Of a DNA stretch of 28,051 bases, positions 21,909 to 28,051 are shown piece after piece. The position numbers and the translations under genes were made by a program. The stretch is from CAWJHE01 sp964614855. Its GTDB lineage: Bacteria; Chloroflexota; Anaerolineae; Anaerolineales; UBA4823. The stretch spans positions 1 through 28,051 of the forward strand of contig CAZTMX010000012.1 in assembly GCA_964614855.1 (NCBI GenBank), in the 5' to 3' direction. Numbering within the stretch: position 1 is the first letter of the stretch; each line of letters begins with the position of its first letter. Under the pieces are notes generated by a model. It saw only the letters and a list, made by a program, of their open reading frames with translations, was not told the origin of the DNA and did no database searches.

Positions 21909-24659
21909 TTGCTGGAATTTACTTCCTGGTACATCGTGATCAGTATAACCGGGTGGATCGTCTTTCCACTCGTATTTCGCCTTACGCCAGCCCTGGCTGA
22001 CCATGGGTATGCCTTTAGCCGCGCCCTGGGTCTTTTATTATGGGGGTATGCCTTCTGGTTGCTGGCATCCCTGGGCATCCTGCATAACACACCGGGAGGG
22101 GTGATCTTCTGCCTGGCAATTCTGCTTGGATTGAGCGCCTGGAGCCTTTGGAAAACAGGAACTGATGAGATCAAGGCCTGGATGATCTCAAGGAAGAAGA
22201 TGATCCTGATCTCCGAGTTGCTATTCCTGGTCGCCTTTGCAGGATGGGCGTTTGTGCGAGCAGCCACCCCGGATGCATCGGGGACAGAAAAACCGATGGA
22301 GCTGGCTTTTATCAATGCAATTTTGCACTCGCCTTCCTTTCCTCCCCACGATCCCTGGTTATCCGGCTACGCCATTTCTTATTACTACTTTGGGTATGTC
22401 ATTACAGCCATGCTTGCCATGCTAAGCGGTACCAGCGCCGGGGTTGCCTTTAACCTCAGCGGCGCACTGGTATTTGGTCTGAGCGCGCTGGGTAGTTATG
22501 GATTGGTATATGATGTGCTGCAGGCAATCAACCGTTCTCGCCAGCCCACCGGTAACCAGCCGCCAATTCCTGCAGTGCGCAGCGCCTTGCTCGGACCATT
22601 ATTTCTGCTGCTGGTCAGCAACCTGGAAGGCTTTCTCCATTCTCTGCACACGCGCGGTTTTCTCTGGGCGCAAGACAGTAGCGGCGCCTGGGTTTCGAAG
22701 TTTTGGCAGTGGCTGGATATCAACGACCTGAAAATCGCTCCTGCTGAGCCATTTTCCTGGGTTCCGACCAGGTTTTGGTGGTGGTGGCGGGCTTCACGCG
22801 TGATCCAGGATTACGACCTGGCAAACCAGCCCAAGGAAATTATCAACGAATTCCCCTTCTTTTCATTTTTGCTGGCAGATTTGCACCCGCATGTACTGTC
22901 GCTTCCATTTGTTTTTCTGGCAATGGCGCTGGCGCTGAACCTGTATCTTGGCGGAGCATCTGGAAGTACACCGTGGTTTCGTTTTCGCGTTGGGTTGAGG
23001 CAGCTGACCTGGATCAGCCTGCTTGCGTTTCCTGGGGGTATCGGGCTGCTTGTTTATGGTCTCTTACACATATCCCTTACCCTGGCATTCCTGGGCGTCG
23101 TCTTGATGATCCTGAGTGGTTTTTTCCAGGTGTACCGCAGACAGAACCCCACGGCATTCCAATCGGAGCAGGCTGGCCCTTCAGGTTTTACCATCGGCAC
23201 GGAGCTTCACGTTCATCCTGCTTACCTCCTGCTGCTTGCGCTTGTGCTGGGAGGATTAGGCTTTCTCAACACCTGGGATCTACCGGCTCAGATGGTACTG
23301 GTCTGCCTGGCATATGTCCTGCCATCTTCTTTAGATAAGCGCAAGAAACCCATCACAATTCTAAAAGAGTTGACCTGGTTTGGCCTAGTTTTATCTATTG
23401 CCAGCCTGTTATTGTATGCACTCTTTTACATGGGGTTTGCTTCGCAAGCAGGGGGTATTTTACCCAACTTGATCTACCCCACGCGCGGGGCCCAGTTGTG
23501 GGTGATGTTTGCACCGCTTTTTATTCCTATGGCGTTGTACCTGGTTATCCTGGCAAAAAAGAATAAGCTGAGAGATACCCTGCGCAGCGGCGCTGTCATT
23601 TCCGCTGGGTTGTTCCTGGCTCTATGGGGGTTTTCATTCTTACTGGCTTACCTTATCACCACAATCCCACAGATCGGGCAGTTTTATCTCAGTTCATTAG
23701 GGGCGCCTAACAAAGCAACTCTTTTCCAGGCAGCCGTCTTGCGCAGGCTTGCCAGCCCTGGTGGTTGGCTGACCCTGTTTGGTTTTTCAATTCTTACCCT
23801 GGGCTTGCTGTACAATTCTTTGTCCTCACGGCAAGCATTGGTATCAGACTCCGCCGAAGCCGAACCTTTGTCTCCAGAGGGAAATTCTGCCCACCGTTTC
23901 ATCCAGTATTTAATCCTTTTGGGAACCTTGCTGGTGATTGCACCGGAATTTGTGTATTTGCGAGACCAGTTTGGCTGGCGGATGAATACGATCTTCAAAT
24001 TCTACTACCAGGCCTGGTTGTTGTGGAGCATCGCTGCGGCTTCGGCTACCGCTTACATGGCCTCCCGCTTATCCGGTGCCAGGGGAAAGCTATTTCGCGC
24101 AGGTATGAGCCTGGTGCTGTTGATGGGGCTGGTTTACCCGGTATTCGCTTTGTGGAACAAAACCAACGGCTTTAACCCCGGACAGTGGACCCTGGATGGA
24201 ACGGCGTTTTACCGCCAGCAGGCTCCTGACGAAATGGCTGCTATTGACTGGCTGAGCCAGGCGCCGCCAGGAATCGTGGCGGAAGCTGTCCCACCTGGCG
24301 GCGGATCCTACACCCAATACGGCAGGGTATCCATGTTCTCAGGTTACCCATCAGTGCTGGGGTGGGTTGGACATGAAAGCCAGTGGCGCGGCGGCGGCGA
24401 AGCCATGGGCTCTCGCCAGGCCGATCTTGAGCGGTTGTATTGTTCTCGTGATTGGGCTGAGGCGCAATCGATTTTGGAGAAATATAATATCCGCTATGTT
24501 TTCCTCGGCAACCTGGAACGGGCGACATACCAGGCGGGTTCTGGAAGCTGCGGCAGCGGCATCGTTGAAGCAAAATTCTTTAATAACCTGGCAACAGCCT
24601 TTCGCAACGGTCAGACAATCATCTTTGAGTACACAGGGCATAGCGCTGATCCTCAATGA
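21909..24659 (+). CDS. DUF2298 (Chlor_Arch_YYY) membrane protein, about 916 aa
   Basis: A stand-alone paralog of the C-terminal half of the preceding fusion. The same landmarks appear in the same order (numbered from TTG): KPMELAFINAIL, FPPHDPWLSGY, YYYFGY (158-163), EFPFFSFLLADLHPH near 305-325, LNTWDLP, WRMNTIFKFYYQAW, and a C-terminal ectodomain with SGYPSVLGWVGHESQWRGGG and RYVFLGNLERATYQ. About 14-16 hydrophobic segments are seen. The function is unproven; GT-C-like sugar transfer or glycan transport is inferred from the fusion. The start is not ATG: GGAGG (21896-21900) is eight bases before TTG 21909, the best fit, while GTG 21894 lies ahead of that site. It begins 52 bases after the fusion gene. 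Confidence 0.88.
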   Translation: MLEFTSWYIVISITGWIVFPLVFRLTPALADHGYAFSRALGLLLWGYAFWLLASLGILHNTPGGVIFCLAILLGLSAWSLWKTGTDEIKAWMISRKKMILISELLFLVAFAGWAFVRAATPDASGTEKPMELAFINAILHSPSFPPHDPWLSGYAISYYYFGYVITAMLAMLSGTSAGVAFNLSGALVFGLSALGSYGLVYDVLQAINRSRQPTGNQPPIPAVRSALLGPLFLLLVSNLEGFLHSLHTRGFLWAQDSSGAWVSKFWQWLDINDLKIAPAEPFSWVPTRFWWWWRASRVIQDYDLANQPKEIINEFPFFSFLLADLHPHVLSLPFVFLAMALALNLYLGGASGSTPWFRFRVGLRQLTWISLLAFPGGIGLLVYGLLHISLTLAFLGVVLMILSGFFQVYRRQNPTAFQSEQAGPSGFTIGTELHVHPAYLLLLALVLGGLGFLNTWDLPAQMVLVCLAYVLPSSLDKRKKPITILKELTWFGLVLSIASLLLYALFYMGFASQAGGILPNLIYPTRGAQLWVMFAPLFIPMALYLVILAKKNKLRDTLRSGAVISAGLFLALWGFSFLLAYLITTIPQIGQFYLSSLGAPNKATLFQAAVLRRLASPGGWLTLFGFSILTLGLLYNSLSSRQALVSDSAEAEPLSPEGNSAHRFIQYLILLGTLLVIAPEFVYLRDQFGWRMNTIFKFYYQAWLLWSIAAASATAYMASRLSGARGKLFRAGMSLVLLMGLVYPVFALWNKTNGFNPGQWTLDGTAFYRQQAPDEMAAIDWLSQAPPGIVAEAVPPGGGSYTQYGRVSMFSGYPSVLGWVGHESQWRGGGEAMGSRQADLERLYCSRDWAEAQSILEKYNIRYVFLGNLERATYQAGSGSCGSGIVEAKFFNNLATAFRNGQTIIFEYTGHSADPQ

Positions 24660-24684
24660 GCGATCCTGGCTCATCCGTTATAAT
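24656..24684 (+). promoter_or_regulatory. Short dyad next to a TATAAT box upstream of the last GT39-like gene
   Basis: ATGAGC (24656-24661) and GCTCAT (24669-24674) form a six-base dyad at the -35 position relative to a perfect TATAAT at 24679-24684. The dyad overlaps the stop of the DUF2298 gene. No -35 hexamer is present. A start near 24691 would give a leader of about 68 bases before ATG 24759. It may be an activator-dependent promoter, or chance. Confidence 0.25.
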
Positions 24685-24758
24685 AGACCGTGGTCGATGT
24701 GAGTGTGCGCGGAGTGAACTGCCACACAACCAAAATTAATCAAACTCGGAAAGTGGCC

Positions 24759-26501
24759 ATGGACCTGCAAAAAATTCGAAATGAGACCATTCTTTACTGC
24801 CTGATTTTTATCCTGGCCCTGGGGTTAAGGATGTACAACCTGGGGACTGCCCCGTTATCAGATGTCGAAGCCGGCTGGGCGATGCAGGCATTTCAAATTG
24901 CGAATCCAGATCCCTCCAATCCCCTGGTTTTGGGTCCGCAGCCGCTTTTTGTTTTTTTGACAGGTTCAGCATTCAGCCTACTCGAAGCCAATAATTTCCT
25001 GGCGCGTTTTTGGACAGCTCTCTTTGGCTCTCTGCTGGTGCTCACCCCCCTTTTCTTCCGGCGCGAGTTGGGTCAAGTCCCGGCTTTGTTAATGGCAGCC
25101 GGGCTGGCATTTGATCCCGGGTTGGCGGCTGTCTCCCGCCAGGCCGGTTCGCCAGTGATGGCAGCAACCCTGGTGATTACCGCACTCGGTCTATGGCGCT
25201 GGCGCTATCCTTTACTGGCAGGAATTTGCGCCGGGTTGGCGCTGCTGTCTGGCCCAGCGGTTTATTTCGCACTCCTGACGATCGGGTCGTGGGTTTTCAT
25301 ATGCCAGCGTTTTCAAAAAAATCTCCCTCTTGACCAAGATACACCCGTCCCAACAATGAATTGGCGCAAGGCGGTGCTGGCAGGTGCAGCAACTATACTT
25401 ATAGCCGGCACTTTCTTCTCTCGCCACCCCCAGGGGCTTTCAGCCCTGGTAAACACCATTACAGCATTCTTTGTTGGCTTTACGCAACCCCCAACTGTGC
25501 CCTTTGGACAGGTCCTGGCTGCATCCATCTTCTACCAGCCGCTGGCGTGGATATTTGCAGCACTCGGTGTTGGGCGCTGGCTAAAAGGAAAATTAACTAC
25601 AGCCGGTGGCGCATCAAACCAAATCCTGCCGTTGGTGATTGGTGCCAGTTTATCCTTGTTTATCACTGCCATTTATCCAGCGCGCTCTCCTGGAGACCTG
25701 GTATGGTTTCATATTTTCCTGTGGGCGCTGGCGTCGATCGAGCTATCCACCTGGTTGGTGCGGGGAGAAGCTCCTATCATCTCAGCGGTTCAGGCGGTGG
25801 TGCTGGTCATCGCATCTGCCATGATGTGGAATATCCTGCTGTCAAATCTCCAGGCGATCGAGGCTACCGGTTTGCCCTGGAATGTCGTACGCACGCTGGT
25901 GATCACCGGCATCCTTGGGCTCGCAGGTTTGACATCCCTACTTGTGGCTTACGGCTGGTCCTGGTCGGTCAGCCGTACGGGGTTAGCCGGCGGCATTATT
26001 CTGAGCAGCATTTTTTATTCCACATTTGTGTTCTGGAGCGCCAGCTACATCCGCCCAAACAACCCGGTTGAGCTTTGGAGTTCTCGCCAGGCGACAGCAG
26101 ACACCACTTTCTTCCACCAGACGCTTCAGGATCTCTCAAATTGGAACAACGGTTTTGCTGAAAACCTGGATATCCTGGTTACGATTGACCGACCCTCCCT
26201 GCGGTGGCTCCTGCGAGACTTTACAAAAACCAGGTTTGCCAGTGCAGTAAGCGCGGCTGAGATCCCTATGGTTTTGATCACACCCATGCAAGAGCAAGCA
26301 CCCGTGTTGGAAGCTGCGTACCGCGGGCAGGATTTCGTCTGGGGCTCCTACCAGGGATGGCAGGGTGCGCTGCCAACGGATTTTATTCCCTGGTTAACCG
26401 AAAGACGTGCCCCGGTATCCCAAGAAATGATCGTGCTCTGGGCCAGGATAGATTTATTCCCTGGCGGCACGTGGATGATTTCGGAAACCCCAGCAGAATA
26501 G
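24759..26501 (+). CDS. GT39-like / Agl23-like membrane protein, 580 aa
   Basis: A GT-C-like polytopic protein with about 12 hydrophobic segments. The first outer loop reads GTAPLSDVEAGWAMQAFQ (29-46), so the acidic pair is Asp35-x-Glu37 instead of the adjacent Asp-Glu of most GT39 enzymes. LGPQPLFVFLTGSAFSLLEA (about 64-83) and NFLARFWTALFGSLLVLTPL follow, as in GT39 and in the Agl23-type 'flippase activity-associated' family of Chloroflexota and archaea. The C-terminal 130 residues form a small ectodomain (about 448-580). ATG 24759 is preferred to GTG 24690 because GGAAAG is just upstream and the first helix follows at once. It closes the glycan cluster, 99 bases after the DUF2298 gene and 49 before cmk. 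Confidence 0.85.
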   Translation: MDLQKIRNETILYCLIFILALGLRMYNLGTAPLSDVEAGWAMQAFQIANPDPSNPLVLGPQPLFVFLTGSAFSLLEANNFLARFWTALFGSLLVLTPLFFRRELGQVPALLMAAGLAFDPGLAAVSRQAGSPVMAATLVITALGLWRWRYPLLAGICAGLALLSGPAVYFALLTIGSWVFICQRFQKNLPLDQDTPVPTMNWRKAVLAGAATILIAGTFFSRHPQGLSALVNTITAFFVGFTQPPTVPFGQVLAASIFYQPLAWIFAALGVGRWLKGKLTTAGGASNQILPLVIGASLSLFITAIYPARSPGDLVWFHIFLWALASIELSTWLVRGEAPIISAVQAVVLVIASAMMWNILLSNLQAIEATGLPWNVVRTLVITGILGLAGLTSLLVAYGWSWSVSRTGLAGGIILSSIFYSTFVFWSASYIRPNNPVELWSSRQATADTTFFHQTLQDLSNWNNGFAENLDILVTIDRPSLRWLLRDFTKTRFASAVSAAEIPMVLITPMQEQAPVLEAAYRGQDFVWGSYQGWQGALPTDFIPWLTERRAPVSQEMIVLWARIDLFPGGTWMISETPAE

Positions 26502-26550
26502 AAATAACCATCACTACGACCTTGCTTTCATCCCAAACAACGGAGAATTT

Positions 26551-27243
26551 ATGAAATCTATTCGAATTATTGCTATTGATGGCCCTGCTGCATCAGGAAA
26601 ATCCACCCTGGGTAAGAAATTAGCTGACAATTTGGGGTTTTTGTTCTTTGATACCGGCGTCATGTACCGGGCTATCACCTGGATGGCCTTGCAGCAAAAC
26701 CTGGATATAGCGGACGAAGAAGCAGTGGAGGCACTGGCAAAGAATTCAGAGATCGATATCCACCCGCCATCCAGGAATGACGGGCGCAATTGCGATATCC
26801 TGGCTGCGGGAGAAAATATCACTTGGGACATACGACGACCGGAAGTAGATGCGAATGTTTCACAAGTGTCCTCCTATGCGGGTGTGAGGTGCGCTCTATC
26901 GAAACAGCAGCGCCGCATTGGTTTGCGCGGCAAAGTGGTGATGGTCGGACGCGATATCGGAACCGTCGTGCTGCCTGAAGCCGATTTGAAAATATTCCTG
27001 GATGCTTCTGCAGAAGAGAGGGCGCTGCGCAGGACCCTGGAAATCTTGAACAGAGGCCAACCGGCGAGTTACGATGAAATCCTGGAAAAAATCCAGCGGC
27101 GCGATGAGATTGACTCCACCCGCGATATTGCACCTCTGCGGGCTGCAGAGGATGCATTGATCATCAATTCGGATGAGCTGGACGCCGACCAGGTATTTGA
27201 TTTTGTGCTAGACCTCATAGAACAGAAATCCAACTCGTCTTAG
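26551..27243 (+). CDS. cmk: Cytidylate kinase, 230 aa
   Basis: Cytosolic kinase that phosphorylates CMP/dCMP with ATP in pyrimidine nucleotide recycling. The P-loop is IDGPAASGKSTLGKKLA (9-25), DTGVMYRA (34-41) is the CMP-binding segment, and IRRPEVDANVSQVSSYAGVR (about 93-112) and GRDIGTVVLPEADLKIFLDA (about 133-152) are family signatures. The length of 230 is typical. GGAG is about eight bases before the ATG. It is followed directly by the acyltransferase gene. From memory, a cmk-plsC order is common in bacteria, which supports both calls. Confidence 0.97.
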   Translation: MKSIRIIAIDGPAASGKSTLGKKLADNLGFLFFDTGVMYRAITWMALQQNLDIADEEAVEALAKNSEIDIHPPSRNDGRNCDILAAGENITWDIRRPEVDANVSQVSSYAGVRCALSKQQRRIGLRGKVVMVGRDIGTVVLPEADLKIFLDASAEERALRRTLEILNRGQPASYDEILEKIQRRDEIDSTRDIAPLRAAEDALIINSDELDADQVFDFVLDLIEQKSNSS

Positions 27244-28005
27244 ATGAGAGAGAAGATGCCAAACAATCCCCCTCGTCAGGTTCATCCTGCTTACAGCATT
27301 TCTTTTTTCAGACAGCTTGCCCGAAAAGCCATACGCTTTTCCTTTCGCATGATATTTCATGCCCTCGCCAGGGTTGAGATCACCGGGCTGGAAAACGTTC
27401 CTAAAAGTGGCGCTTACCTGATCGCAGTGAACCACGTATCTTTATTTGAACCCCCGCTCATGCTGGCATTTTGGCCTGTAGCGCCAGAGGCAATTGGAGC
27501 CGTGGATATCTGGTCCAGGCCGGGGCAATCGACGCTGGCCAGGTTATACGGCGGAATCCCAGCACATCGCGGAGAGTATGACCGCAACCTGATTGAGACC
27601 ACGCTGGCAGTGCTGAAATCGGGAAGGCCTTTACTCATTGCGCCCGAAGGCACCCGCTCTCACAAACCAGGGATGCAGCGAGCCCGTCCTGGTACGGCAT
27701 TCATCATAGAAAAATACAATGTGCCGGTAATACCGGTCGGATTAGTTGGCACCACAGATGATTTTTTGAAGTTAGCTGTTAAAGGGAAACGCCCAATACT
27801 AGAAATGCGCATCGGCAAACCTGTTATCTTGGCGCCTGTTGAAGGCCAGGGAGAGACCAAGCGGCTGGCGCGTCAAAGAAATGTCGATCAGATTATGCTC
27901 CACATCGCCGCGCTGCTGCCTTTGGAATATCGCGGAGTATATGCCGATGCGTCCTTATACGCTGACGGGAAATCAGGATCTGAATACAAAACCGCGGGCA
28001 TCTAA
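27244..28005 (+). CDS. plsC: 1-acyl-sn-glycerol-3-phosphate acyltransferase (PlsC-like), 253 aa
   Basis: A membrane-associated acyltransferase that adds the second acyl chain to lysophosphatidate in phospholipid synthesis. The PlsC motifs are NHVSLFEPP (63-71), GGIPAHRGEYDR (103-114), EGTRS (135-139) and VPVIPVGLVG (160-169). The first motif is normally NHX4D; the acidic partner of the catalytic His64 is Glu69 here. A hydrophobic N-terminal region around 20-40 fits interfacial membrane binding. Two starts are possible: ATG 27244, directly after the cmk stop, and ATG 27256, with a GAGAG-type site just upstream; the second would remove four residues. The gene is coupled to cmk. It might use another glycerol- or sugar-linked acceptor, but the motif set fits PlsC best. 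Confidence 0.92.
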   Translation: MREKMPNNPPRQVHPAYSISFFRQLARKAIRFSFRMIFHALARVEITGLENVPKSGAYLIAVNHVSLFEPPLMLAFWPVAPEAIGAVDIWSRPGQSTLARLYGGIPAHRGEYDRNLIETTLAVLKSGRPLLIAPEGTRSHKPGMQRARPGTAFIIEKYNVPVIPVGLVGTTDDFLKLAVKGKRPILEMRIGKPVILAPVEGQGETKRLARQRNVDQIMLHIAALLPLEYRGVYADASLYADGKSGSEYKTAGI

Positions 28006-28051
28006 AATTCATCCTGAAATCACCAGGCTGCCAGAAATTACCCCCTGGCGC
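27947..28051 (+). CDS. Start of an unrecognised gene overlapping the plsC 3' end (cut by window edge)
   Basis: An open frame begins with ATG 27941 or 27947 inside the end of the acyltransferase gene, in another frame, and stays open to the last base. GGAG (27934-27937) lies nine bases before ATG 27947, a good distance. The visible residues after the overlap, RASKIHPEITRLPEITPWR, look like normal protein. The overlap of about 59 bases is large for two real genes, so the true start could be further right; no ATG exists there, but a CTG or other start is possible. The family cannot be named from so few residues. Confidence 0.45.
   Translation, partial: MRPYTLTGNQDLNTKPRASKIHPEITRLPEITPWR

Noticed and set aside
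21539..22315. 258-codon open frame on the minus strand across the junction of the fusion gene and the DUF2298 gene
   Set aside because: It lies opposite two strongly supported genes, has no recognisable motif, and has a low-complexity, Ser/Arg/Pro-rich composition typical of antisense frames.
1..28051. Search by eye for CRISPR arrays, insertion-sequence ends, transposase or integrase genes, att sites at the tRNA, and rRNA
   Set aside because: None found; the tRNA-Ala 3' end is followed by its own terminator and there is no duplicated tRNA fragment in the window.

Overview
This 28 kb window looks like a bacterial chromosome from the Chloroflexota, probably an Anaerolineae-type organism. That is an inference. 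It rests on very large polytopic membrane proteins of the DUF2298 / 'Chlor_Arch_YYY' type (YYYFG motif), several GT39-like (GT-C) membrane proteins, and moderate GC by eye. No insertion sequence, CRISPR array, phage gene or rRNA was seen.

Layout. (1) 1-1730: the 3' part of a P-type ATPase-like gene that has lost key HAD catalytic residues, then a roughly 330-base stretch with coding-like segments scattered over different frames, then a small membrane protein. (2) 1731-2093: a palindrome, a minus-strand tRNA-Ala(CGC) with its own terminator and promoter, and a dyad surrounding the -10 box in front of the next gene. (3) 2094-6277: an M24 Xaa-Pro-type peptidase, then a tight trio of monoglyceride-lipase-like esterase, MFS transporter and PAP2 phosphatase, closed by a bidirectional terminator. 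(4) 6343-9222: an EF-G-like GTPase on the minus strand with a near-consensus promoter, divergent from a small SAM methyltransferase. (5) 9318-14160: lepA (EF4), then a LPG-synthase-TM/flippase-like protein, a GT4 glycosyltransferase and a second methyltransferase, nearly without gaps. (6) 14262-26501: four very large membrane proteins covering 12 kb: a GT39-like protein, a 1796-residue fusion of a GT39-like half to a DUF2298 half, a stand-alone DUF2298 protein, and another GT39-like protein. (7) 26551-28051: cmk, a PlsC-type acyltransferase, and the start of an unrecognised gene overlapping the plsC end.

Working together. The blocks from 11107 to 26501 read as one envelope-glycan or glycolipid assembly module: a cytoplasmic retaining GT4, a small-molecule methyltransferase, a flippase-like integral membrane protein, and polyprenyl-phosphate-sugar-dependent GT-C enzymes acting outside the membrane. 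The DUF2298 proteins have no assigned reaction. Their fusion to a GT39-like half in one gene, next to an unfused DUF2298/GT39 pair, argues that they work with or as GT-C enzymes. This module is the best candidate here for an undescribed system. PAP2 and PlsC add lipid phosphate and phospholipid chemistry, and the translation genes (tRNA-Ala, EF-G-like, lepA) are housekeeping.
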